A stretch of 64,000 nucleotides of DNA, taken from Ciona intestinalis (lineage: Eukaryota > Chordata > Ascidiacea > Phlebobranchia > Cionidae). Made by a program: the position numbers and the translations under genes. Below the pieces are notes generated by a model. That model saw only the letters and a program-made list of their open reading frames with translations, was not told where the DNA came from and searched no databases. Location: assembly GCF_000224145.3 (NCBI RefSeq), contig NC_020166.2, positions 7,650,050 through 7,714,049 on the forward strand, given 5' to 3'. This document shows, piece after piece, positions 1-11,000 of this stretch (position 1 is the stretch's first letter; each line of letters starts with the position of its first letter).

Positions 1-1064
1 CGTTCGCAAATTTCATTTACTTATTAAATTTGTTTGTTGTTCCTGAATGGACGATGTCTTTTGTCTTTTCTCATCAACAGCCGTCCCCATGGCAACGGCA
101 AATGATACGCGGCAATATTTACACAACGGTTGGTTACTTCTTGTCGACTTAACCACAATTTGCGGGCGGGTACGAGTGGATAGTGATTGCTGTTTGCCGA
201 GCAGTAAAATTAACTGACGTAGCTGTACGAATCGGTGACGCAACGCATCTGTCTTTGAAGTTTATCGTCTGTCTCAAATGGATCATTATGATTCACTCGT
301 ACCCGGGCGGTGGATTGCAATAAAATATCCTTTGCGCATTAAACAAAGTGAAGATAAGAGAGTAAAACACACACCGATAAAAACCTGTCGAAGAAATCAA
401 TTAGTGAAGTTTGCGTTTTGTCTCTCGGGCTTATGAGAAGCGCAAAGCGATACCAGGTGTATGTTTTCAGTCGTCCAGCAACATGAGGTCAATCAATACA
501 TATGTTTGCAAACACTGGTGATTCGGTTTATTACGTAATTCGCTTCGAACAAACAAACAAAGAAAAAACTATTACACTGCCCAAATAAGAAGACACATTT
601 GCTAGGAAAAAGTTTTGCTTTTTGTTTAAGTAAAAGCGCAGGAGAATTGCACATCATGATTGCAATAGCGGTAATGTTTCAACGGTATCTAAGAATATTT
701 ATTGGGTAAATTTTATTAGCTAATTGCTGTAATTAACTCGTATAGATCGGTTAATTGCTTGCGTAGTAATGGTTTTATGTAAAATAAATTATCAAGGCAA
801 ACGAACAACACTGAAAACAGACGCATGTTACACAAACTTATAACTACAATGAAAAAATCAATAAACGAATCAAACAGTTAAATTCGCTGCCAAACGCACT
901 CCATAAAATAACGCGCTTTTAAAGTGAATAACTACACCTATAAAGACTCTCAACGTTCTCGCTATTTTTAAATAGTTTTATTTTTATTGTAAAAAAAAAT
1001 ATTTGTAAATTTTTGACAATTCCGTTATCACATCAACTCAAATTTTCTGCAAGCTATTTAGATT
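1..1064. other. Intergenic flank, 3' side of the LPMO gene
   Basis: No coding segment with convincing codon structure or family resemblance is seen here. A minus-strand AATAAA (plus TTTATT at 977-982) lies about 83 bp past the LPMO stop codon and is a good candidate for its polyadenylation signal. Confidence 0.5.
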
Positions 1065-4000
1065 TTACCCCTGCCTTGTTCCGCACGGTGGCGCAACGTT
1101 GTACGGGTGGTCGCAGCGACGTATATCAGGATTATACACGGTGCCAGAACCACATCGCATTTTGTATGGTTTCATATAGGAGTTCCAACATTGGTAGAAA
1201 CGATCACAATCATCGTTCACGGGAAGTGGTATCATAATAGGTTGGTTTTTGCAACCTGTTGCATATTTTTTGTGGTGTAAGGAGATTAAATAACATGACA
1301 TAAATTTTATTTGTAATAGGACGGGGAAGGATGAAATACCTTTTTCAAAATAACATAAAATATATTTTTTCCGAGATTAAATAAATTTACATTAGGATGG
1401 GGAAGATGGAACGCCTTTTTATTCTATTTTCGGGTACAAAATAATATGACATATTCTATTTTCCCGAGGTTAAATAACTTGACATAAATTTTATTTATAA
1501 TAGGGTGGAGGAATATGGGACACTTTTTCATTCTCTTTTCCCGTACCATTTTGCAGTAAACACTTTTTACTACGAAACGGGACGAGAAAATAGAATAAAA
1601 AGTTGTTCCATCTTCCCCCATCCTACTATATCACTTACTTGTTATCTTGTCGGCTGGAGGAACATTAGCTGGAGAATATGTTGTTGTTGTTGTAGTTGTG
1701 GTGGTTGGCCAAATAGTTGTTGTTCTTGCTTTTGTTGTTGTTGTTGTCATTGTAGGTCTTCTTGTTGTTGGCCAAACAGTTGTTGTTGTTGTAGGTCTTC
1801 TTGTTGTTGGCCAAACAGTTGTTGTTGTTGTAGGTCTTCTTGTTGTTGGCCAAACAGTTGTTGTTGTTGTAGGTCTTCTTGTTGTTGTTGTAGAAGTTGA
1901 ACTGCTTGACACTGTGCTTGGAGCAGGGAAATTCCCAGGTGGTGGAACACCACCAGCAACAGCCACATCAGCACATCCATAGAATTCTTCTTGTTGCCCC
2001 AAACCTATTCCACTTTCACCATTTTCGGTCCCCCAACTATTACCTTTGTAAATAGAGGTCCCCACATTTGATAATAAACAAAGAGTAAACCAATTGTAGA
2101 CATTATAAATGTAAAATTGTTATATTTAAAATTACTTTCTATTCTATGTGGGTGAGGTCCTTGTCAGGGACCTAGGTTTTAGGCCAGATTTGGCCCATCA
2201 CCCGAACACCCTGGAATCTTAATGTAAGTCGTTACATTTGGCATTGTACTTGCATACAAATTGTACACAACATTATAAATGTTAACTTCCTACATTAAGA
2301 TGTAACATGGTTTATCAAAGGTTTTATGAGCAAGTACTATTCTTTAAAACTTTGTTTTTCTAAGCCCCAATTTTATATCGAACTAATTCAATCCAGTTTT
2401 AAGTCATAGTTAAAATGTTTAGTTTGAAATGTACTAAAACCTGAGATTTAGGCCAGATTTGGCTTATTACCCCAACACCCGGAAAGTCCATTTAAGTCAC
2501 ACATGCGACCGGTGCCGCTCTACTAAAACTGTTAACAAAACATTACAAAGTTTCATCCTAAATTTTTAAGTAGATTTTTTACACAACTTTACTATTTGTG
2601 CTGGTCCAGCCATCTTACCTGTTCTATATCTCCACTGTAATACACACTGTTCACAAACAACATCTGTTGGAAGCTGAACATTCATGTTGTAACTTTGTGC
2701 TATGGATGATGTTATTGGATATCTGGTCTCATGGTTTTCAAATGACAAGAGATGTCTGATAGTGAAATATAAATGCATGTAAGTATCGTATAAACATTGT
2801 TTTTTTACTAGATTATAAAGCAGATTATGCCTAATATGTATTTCTATTCTGTGTGGGTGAGGTTCGTGAGGACCTGAGATTTAAGCCAGATTTGGCCCAT
2901 TACCCCAACACCCTTGTACGTGCGGAAGTGACGTGTTGGTACCGCCGTCAGTGTTGGTACTGCTGTTAAGCATTGAACCGGGAACACTTTGGTCTTCGAT
3001 GCAGGCGCCTAAACCACTGAGCCACGGCGCCGGACCAAAAAATATGTAACTTTGAGGTGAATGTTTTTGATGTATGGCTGACAATTTAGAAAACTCATTA
3101 GTGACCACTGAATTGGAGTAATTTCTATTAAGTTTCTTGTCCAAAGACATATACGCCCACAATGGTAGCAGCGACGAGTCTTAAACTCGTAACCTCTGAG
3201 TTATAGTCTGTGTTACAGGTCCCATGGTGTACCACACTGCAAGACTTTAGCACAGAAAACCAATTTACTGTATAAAGGAACCAGCAAACATTTGCCTCAA
3301 CAGATTGCCAGAAATAAAGCCATCTGCTTATCCAGAGTGCAACAACTTTGGCAACTTGACTGTACCATAGAACTAGCAACCATAGGTAACAGCATACATG
3401 ACTTGAACCAACAAAAAATTCATGTATGCTAGTATAATAACATTAATAATAATAACTATAATTTGTCTCCCAATTTTGGTTGCAAAGCTTTAGAAAAGGA
3501 AAAGACAGGATATAGCGGCAAAACAACAATTTTAATCAATGCACGACAAAAATACTCACTGATCCAGGCATTCATGGGTGATAGGTTTTTCAAAGTTATT
3601 CCACGGACAAATCCTGAACTCAAAATAACCGAGATGAGGTGCTGTGAGCTCCACCGTGACTGGTACAAGTTGTCCACGCTGGTAGTTCCTATATAACATA
3701 GGCCCATCAGTGTGGCTTTAGAATAAATAGTAATATGAGCAACTAATTTTTTAAGTGTTAGCACCCAAGATTAGGTTTGTTACTTCGCACTTTTTTTATG
3801 AGTTGGTTTGTAGCACTTAATGCGAATAACAGGGGTGGACCTGTTGTCCGTCTGTCTCTCCGTCTGAATATTCACAAGCTCATACATACATTTATAACTG
3901 CCAATCTGACAAGTTTAGTTCATGTTAAAAATTTGGACTTGGAAAAAAGTTTTGGAGCTTAACAAACAAATATGTAAATATGAGAAGATTAAAGGGCTTG

Positions 4001-5415
4001 GCAGTAATTCAACACCCATTACCATTATAAGCTTATAAATGTAATCGAATAGATGATAAACATACCTTGTGACAAAGCCTTGAGCAAATTTCCCTCCTGC
4101 CTCATTTTCGCGAGGTTCAGGATCATTATATGGATCACCACACACTCCACATCGGCCGCCATTTGCAATTTGATTCTGTATGTTACCATTTTAGGAATTA
4201 AAGCTTTTCAAAAGTAGAATTAAAAAAAAAATTCTTTAATTAAAAAAGGCTTTTTTTCTAAAATTTGTGTATTTTTAGAAAAAAAAAGTTATATTACGTT
4301 ATTATTAAACAACAATATAAACATAATATAAGTAATGCATATATTTTTCTATGTATGTTATATATGGAACGGCACATATGAAATCTTAAATATAAAGTTA
4401 TGTTAAATATTTTTATGTAATCCTAAAAACTACAATAAAGCAAAAAAAAAACTTTTTATATATTTCTTCTAAAACGATAGTGAAGATCATAATATTGAAA
4501 TAACGGAGAGAAGGGGTATCCAACAAACTAAGAGTTGTTTTACTTTAAATTATTGCATAAAAAGTGTAAAAGAGGAAAAAAAGTGACAAAAAGTACAACC
4601 AAACCCACAAGACCAACAAAAAGTTAAACTTACAGATCTCCCCCCACAGTTCAGGCCCATGTCGTTATAATTTGCAACAATTATGTTCTTATATGGTCGT
4701 ATCTCTGGGTCATTTATTCTGCGGTGCATGCTGGACCTGCTAGGGGGTTCCATCAACCTACCATGGCCTTCTGCCAATCCCAATTGCTTGGCGCCTAAAA
4801 TATATTAAATAATGTAATTAGTTTGAAAATTAAAAATTTGTTTTACAATTAGTTTGATTTTTCAAAAACATTAATATTGTTTTATCAGTTTGTTTGGGTT
4901 TTTTATTGCAAGCTTTCATTAGTTTTTCTGTTGTTGGTGTTTTTATTTATTACCAAACTGCAAAAATTAAATTAAACTGCCGAAAATATTAAAAAAACTA
5001 AAACTATTCACAAAAAACATAAATTACAATACTTCTGGCAAAGTTTTATTTCATTAGTAATAAAAATAATATTTTAATCGATGTAATCTTGGTTATCGTA
5101 TTCAAACAAAATTTATGCTAAGCTACCATAAATAATCATTTTAACAATATATAACTTATTACAAAATAGTTATGATAGGGTGGAGGAAGACGGGACAGCT
5201 TTTCATTCTATTTTTTGTCCCATTTGGTAGTAGACAAAGAACATTCAAAGAATTCTAAAACCGTATCTTCACGACTCTTGTAGACCTTTTTTAACTGTTT
5301 AAAACACCATCAGGATACTATGCGCTAAAAGTGCCCCAAATCCCCCACCCTACTATATACAGCAATGAGTTTACTTACCGAGAAATATGCATAAACAGAA
5401 TATCCAAACATCCAT
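1065..5415 (-). CDS. AA15-family lytic polysaccharide monooxygenase with Thr-rich linker and chitin-binding (CBM14) tail
   Basis: Seven exons join in phase: 5379-5415, 4634-4794, 4066-4175, 3560-3688, 2619-2755, 1639-2043, 1065-1255. The protein opens with a signal peptide (MDVWIFCLCIFLG...) that can be cut after LAEG to expose an N-terminal His (HGRLMEPPSRSS), the first copper ligand of LPMOs. Family landmarks follow: LNCGG, GGRCGVCGDPYND, HLGYFEFRIC (His is the likely second ligand), GNSWG and QEEFYGCADV. Next come about 65 Thr-rich residues with the repeat RPTTTTTVWPTTR, then a six-Cys chitin-binding type-2 domain ending in a stop. AA15 enzymes are copper oxidases that cleave chitin and/or cellulose outside the cell. 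The Trp that usually follows PPSRSSM in this family appears to be His (SMHRR). The substrate cannot be read from sequence; the CBM14 suggests chitin. The domain assignment is strong, and exon ends follow GT-AG sites. Confidence 0.9.
1496..1630. mobile_element. MITE, TAGGGTGG family, short copy
   Basis: Begins near TAATAGGGTGGAGG and ends CCCCCATCCTACTATA, giving short terminal inverted repeats with TA at the edges. It keeps the internal family phrases (ATTCTNTTTTC, GAGAAAATAGAAT) but lacks most of the middle. It ends within a few bases of the LPMO exon 6 donor at 1638. Confidence 0.75.
1768..1884 (-). repeat. 39-bp coding minisatellite in the LPMO linker
   Basis: Three or more near-identical 39-bp units, each encoding 13 residues around RPTTTTTVWPTT. 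The unit length is a multiple of three, so copy number can change without a frameshift. The other reading frames of this tract give long Cys-, Val- or Gln-rich open frames, which are artefacts. Confidence 0.9.
2144..2216. mobile_element. SINE family B tail fragment
   Basis: Matches the 3' part of the fuller copy at 2844-3033 (GTGGGTGAGGT...GGCCAGATTTGGCCCAT). Further tails of the same family are seen near 2440-2490, 10217-10310, 12648-12690 and 22185-22235. Confidence 0.65.
2844..3033 (-). mobile_element. tRNA-derived SINE (family B), near complete
   Basis: Read on the minus strand, the element begins CGCCGTGGCTCAGTGG, which fits a tRNA A box (TRGCNNAGTGG). About 30 bases on it has CGGTTCAATGC, a plausible B box. 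A non-tRNA body ending in the GGCCAAATCTGGC phrase follows; that body recurs several times in this window. It lies in the intron between LPMO exons 5 and 6. Confidence 0.75.
3070..3240 (-). mobile_element. tRNA-derived SINE (family A), diverged copy
   Basis: Contains the family A core: ATTAGTGACCACTG, TCTTGTCCAAAGACA and CCCACAATGGTAGCAGCGACGA. It is more diverged than the copies at 26625-26800 and 45652-45977. Located in an LPMO intron. Confidence 0.7.
5171..5358. mobile_element. MITE, TAGGGTGG family
   Basis: Full-size copy of about 188 bp in LPMO intron 1, beginning TGATAGGGTGGAGG and ending CCCCCACCCTACTATA. It carries the shared internal phrases CATTTGGTAGTA and GTTTAAAACACCATCAGG. It has no coding capacity, as expected for a non-autonomous DNA element. 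Confidence 0.85.
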
Positions 5416-6960
5416 CTTGTAGTTAGACTGCTAACTAATGTTGTACATATTGTTTACATGTGTGTGGGATATAATATAGCTCATATCAATGGAAATTTTC
5501 ATGACGTTCTATAAATGACAGGATATCAACTTTTGAACCATAAAATGATGACTCATTCTTGGAATGAAGCTAAAAAATGTGACGAGTCATCAGGCATTGT
5601 TTTGGAAAAAGCCTTTTTCTTTTTATGAATTGTTATTAAGGTGTAACAGTGGGGGATTTCGTTAACAACACTTGCTATCAAAGGATTGACAAAATCACAT
5701 CTAATTTCGTGATACACATATGTTGGGATACATTAAATCCTGCTGCAAGTAAAACACACGTCAAAGAGAAATACAAAAAAAAAAAGTTAAATCATTATTA
5801 ATAAAACAGACATTTTAGTAAAAACATGCCGGTTCATTAAATTTTTTTTAATCTCATTTTTACATTTTACTCCGCATTGTTAGATTGCTCATAGCACCCC
5901 CACATATTATACATGCCTTATGTGGGCGAGCAACAATCTATTGACTGAATAAATACAACCACACAGTTACATATGGTGTCATCACCTATAAAAAAGTTAC
6001 TAGAGTAAGTTAAAAAAAACAAACAATTTTTGAAACAGCATTACCCGTTCTAAATGTATTGGTATTATGATATAGAGCTTTGGGTGAATGTATCGATTTT
6101 ATCTTACTTATCCTTGCTTGGTGGGGCAAGAACAGACTTTATAACACAAATGTACTATTCATACACCTAGTGTCCTTACATGTCACCATGTATGTAACTC
6201 GTAAGTGCCCACCAGGTTGTAGCAATTGCGTTAAATGTTTTTCTCAAGGACACACACGTCACAATAATAATATCGTCAAAGCTTATACCCTCAATCTCTG
6301 GTCTAATGTCATACGCTCTAACCAGTGTGATGGACACAACTATACTCTACAGTGAACATATTCTATAAATACAAGCTAAATTGGATAAACTACCTATTTT
6401 TTATGTATCCTTACAATTACAGTAACAAAGGTATTTACATTTATAAGTTTTCGTAATTAGTTTTAGACTAGGCGATAAAACTAAACTTCATTTGTGTCTC
6501 AAACACAAAACACTTTGCAAAATACTGTGAGAAAACTTTTTAACTAACTGAATACATTTTTAAAATAAATGATATTATCCTCTTGTTTAAGTAAAATTGA
6601 TTTCTTGCAGCAACTAATACCTGTAAACATACACTAAAAAGGACAGAGTCAAGTAACAAACCTTTTGTTGGAACAATACGTTGTATTCTCGAATACGAAT
6701 AATCATAATAAGTATCGCATGCAAATCTAAGGCACAAATAAAAGACACAGATTACATTTTAAGACCATGAGAAAATTTTAGATCAGACTTTAAATTATAC
6801 ACATCTGCTTGAGACTAGTATGGCTCCCATGAGGCCAAACTAACAAGTCAAAAACTAACTTTCCTTTTGCCATTATTGTTCTTGATGTGTTAATATTATA
6901 TCAACAGTGGATTGAATACAAATTGCACCAGTTTTCTACAAGTGCCTCTTTATTTAATGA

Positions 6961-7155
6961 TATAGTAGGGTGGGGATAGATGGGACACCTTTTTGTACTA
7001 TTTTCTCGTTTCATTTGGTAGTAAACAAAGAACATTCAAAGAATTCTAAAACCCTATCCTCACAACTTCTATAGACCGTTGTTAATTGTTTAAAACACGA
7101 TCAGGATATTTTGATATTGTGGTAAAAGTGTCCCATCTTTCCCCACAGTACTATA
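6961..7155. mobile_element. MITE, TAGGGTGG family
   Basis: Begins TATAGTAGGGTGGGG and ends TTCCCCACAGTACTATA. Internal phrases are shared with the copies at 5171 and 7692. About 195 bp, non-coding. Confidence 0.85.
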
Positions 7156-7691
7156 ATTTCCTTGTTTCAATATAATTTCTTATTTGGTAAAGAGTTAATT
7201 AACCTTAGAACTCATTACCTACTAATACCAAGTACATATATATTCGTAATGACGCACTTTAGTTACAACCTCAAAATAGAATTAAATTTTAGATAAATGT
7301 ACATTTCGTGCAAAATTTACACCATGATTATTACTGTAGTACTAAATGAAAATTTGGATATTTTATAATAACAATATTCTTTATAAATCATTGCAGTGCT
7401 TTACCACAAGATCAAATAGACTTACTATCTTTAAATTTGAAAAACATAGATTTGAAAAAAACATAAAAATCAGGAAATATGGCCTTGAGATTGGTACGTA
7501 CTAACAACTTCTTAAAAAAAATAAATAACGTCAAAATGAAGCATTCACATTTTTGTGCATTTTAAAATAAAAATCGAACAGGGTGGAAAGTACATGTTTG
7601 GTAATTTGTAAGTGGAAGAAATAATGAACAATCTTTTGCACCAAGAATGTATGACCACATATAAAACCCATGTTACAACAATACAACTTTT

Positions 7692-7872
7692 TATATAGGG
7701 GGTGGGGTAAGATGGGACACCTTTTCATTCTATTTTGTCATCCCATTTGGTAGTAAATAAAGAACATTCAAAGAATTTTAAAACTATATCCCCATGATTC
7801 CTGTAGATCGTTGTTAAATGTTTAAAACACGATCAGGATATTTGGATATTGTGTGTTAAAGGTGTCCCATAT
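7692..7872. mobile_element. MITE, TAGGGTGG family, one end decayed
   Basis: The left end TATAGGGGGTGGGGTAAG is clear. The right end stops after GGTGTCCCATATA, so the terminal CCCCACCCTA is lost. The internal CATTTGGTAGTAAATAAAG and AAACACGATCAGGATAT are conserved. Confidence 0.8.
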
Positions 7873-8008
7873 ACATTAGACTGATATACAACATTTGCGA
7901 CTTAAATCTCTATGTAAATATTAATGTGGGTAAAAGTAATTCACTCACTGCGAAGTAGAGATGGCGATCTGTGCATAGTTTGTTCGAATATTCCGAATAA
8001 TGGCGGTG

Positions 8009-11000
8009 TCACGTTACAAGAAGATCCTGAAATAAAGCATTTGAAATTTTTCCGTAATTTTTCGAAATTTAAGTTTTTTTTGTCTGTTTTGAAATTATTG
8101 AAAAATATAAATAAAAAACATTGCTCCAAAATCTATACGCTAAGCAATTTTGAACAAAATTTTGAATAACAAAAACAAAAAAATGGTAAAAAACAAAAAC
8201 GTCACTAATAAAAAGAAAACAATAAAAAAACAGAAACAACTTTACCTCATCTGAATCGTCATGGTAAGAAATAATGGCGCCATTTTTCGGAGGTCCGCCA
8301 TTTGGCATTTCAACCAAAACTGCTTCGTCATCATCCATGATGGTTGCCGTGCCAACTAATCGTGTGTTTGCTGAGTCATCGGGAACCTCTTGTGTGATTG
8401 GTCGATATCGAACTTTCATTAAACTAAAAAATATATTTTTTTAATGAAGATTTCAATAAAATTAAAAAAAAAACTTTCTTTATGAATAAACTGACAAAAA
8501 TTTAAGTATTAGTAAAAATTTAATTTAATTTTCAAAAATACAAAGAATTGAAAACTCTAATAAAATTCTGACAAAAACTCTGAATAAATAAATTGACAAA
8601 AATTTTACTATTAGCAAAAATGTGATTCAATTTTTAAATTTTTTATTTTTATCGCCAAAAATTACTCACAGGCTTCGTTTCTTATAAACGAGATACACGA
8701 GAGCGCCTCCTAGTGCGAGAACCACAATGACGAGAAATATGATCCAACCAGTGTGAGGATTAGAGTGAGGTTTAACGTAATCAACGAAAAAATCTTTATC
8801 CACTCCAAAGTTATCTTTCACTTCTTCAGTCTGCAAAGAACAATTTTCTCGTTTATATTCCAGATTTAAAAAAATTTGAAAAAATTTGAATAAAAATTCT
8901 AAAAAAAAAAAATTTTTGGAGAAAAAATTTTTTAAAAGAAAATGGTTCAGCTAAAAATTCTTACAAAACAATTTTTTTAATGATATTTAGCAACAAAAAC
9001 ATTCGAATATGACATAATAAAACTTACTCTTGCGCAACTTTTCTTCAGAGATTCAACTTGGTGATTTGGATTGAATCCACCTTGGCATTTATCACCTGGT
9101 ATTTTACGATAACCCTGTAAAAAAACACCCAATATATTACACAAAAAAAGACGATAATAAACAGTTAAATAATAAACCATAAAATGATAATGCTCAGACA
9201 TAATGTGCCACTATGGCCTAAATCCCAGGTTCCCTGAAGTGCCTTGCTGTAGGACCTTCACCTTATCCATATAGATTTAAATATCATAATACTAAATGTT
9301 GGTTTTCCCTTTATGTCATATTCAGTCAAATAGACTTTTAAAACAAGTTCAAAAAATTTTTGAATATAAAAGTATGAACAAGTGAATGCATTTAACTTAT
9401 TTATCCCGTGACAGGAAAACACATGAGCGTCTATTTACCACTATATGGCTGACTTCTTCTGTTTATTTATTATGGCTGACAATTTAAACAACTCATTAGT
9501 GACCACTGGGTTAGAGCAAAGTCAGATAAGTGTCTTGCCCAAGGACACAAGCTCAACAGTATATATAACAAGCATTTAACTTTGTTCCCTAGTTACAATG
9601 CAAGCGTCTAAATAGACTTTCATGGACCAATAACAGTTTATCTTTGCCCCCAACCTTATAACAATAAAAGGGCTTATCTCCTTGCAGAAATATGAAGTTC
9701 AGATGAAAAAACTGTTTAGATGATAAAAAATATGCAGCTGGTTTGTAGGCTGCAGGTTGACCTAAATCACTAAACTGTTCAAAATTCACCTTTGTCAGAA
9801 TGACTTCTTCCGTTCCTTCAATACAAACATCCATGTTTGTGTTCGAAGCCGATGTATCGCGTACACATGTTCGACCATCAGTACTTCGTGTGTAGCCATA
9901 ATCACTGGGGTAAGAATAATGCAATTGAACCACTTTTAGTGTTACGCTACCCTTCTACAATCCTGCTACTTAGACTACAAGCAAAAAATGATAGGACATT
10001 TGATTTGGTTAGAGGGTCCAATATGAAAATCTTTTTTCTATGCTATTTTTTCAAAAATATATTTTCATTTTCAATACAATTTTTTTGTATGAAATTGTCT
10101 TTTGTATTAAAATATTACTAATGTTCGTCTAAGGTAGGCGACAAGGGCTTTAATGGTAATGAATTGAAGATCTTTCCTTGACAGCTCAGTCAAGGTTAGA
10201 TAGTCCCACCAAACGCTAACATATTCTATTCTATGTGGGTGAGATACCAGGTGTGGCCTTCCATGGGTCCTAAGATTTAGGCCAGAATTGTTCCATTACC
10301 CAACACCTGGGGTGCTACTGCATAGACCTCGCATTTACAAAACTTATTCTAAATTCTCAACATTCTATTTACCATAAATAGTCCAAATTACGACACGAGC
10401 ATGTCTCATGGGTTGGAATCGCTTGCAGAGCGTTACTGTTCGTACAAATGGTTCCTTTTTTCCTTCGAATAAAAGATTGTTTTGACCCAAGCAAACAATT
10501 ATCATTAAGGCTGGCAAGCGTGTTGGTTTCATGGGCAATCCACTTCATGTAATCATCTCTGGTACCTGGTGGGATATTTAATATTAAAATAGTAGTTCAT
10601 TTGAAACTGGAAAATAACAGAGTGAAGATACGGTTTTATATTTTTTTGAATGTTTTTTATTTACTACCAAATTGGATGAGAAAAAGGAAATGCATCCGAT
10701 CTTCCCCACCCCATTAAATATATATATATTTTAAATTTTTGACTGATATGCCTAAAATTTAAGTTTAGTTTTGATAAGAAATACTTGAAGAAATATAAAT
10801 TAGCAGCAAAAACTCACATTGAGACCCCATAACTGCTTTGAAATCCACAGTTACAACCATCCACATTCCGTCTCCATTTCTATCCCAACCCCATATTGTT
10901 AGGTCGGTCGTTTTCTCTCCTTGTTCGGGGGAAACCCCGGTTATTTGAATTGGGGTGTCAGAAAAATTAAATGAATGCCAACATTGGCCTTCATCTAATG

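Larger units (their letters stand above)
5416..8008. other. Intergenic, LPMO promoter side and sortilin 3' side
   Basis: No gene is recognised. It holds two MITE copies (6961-7155, 7692-7872) and a decayed family A SINE head near 6080-6240 that creates a spurious 91-residue open frame. LPMO must be transcribed leftward from the 5416-5600 side, but no core promoter motif is clear. Confidence 0.5.

Noticed and set aside
1764..1884. CRISPR-like spaced repeat
   Set aside because: Units are directly adjacent, in frame and encode the LPMO linker; the genome is eukaryotic.
1505..1982. Long Cys-rich, Val-rich and Gln-rich open frames
   Set aside because: They are other frames of the Thr-rich repeat in the LPMO exon on the minus strand.
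6080..6355. 91-codon open frame on plus strand
   Set aside because: It overlaps a decayed SINE family A head and has no protein family resemblance.
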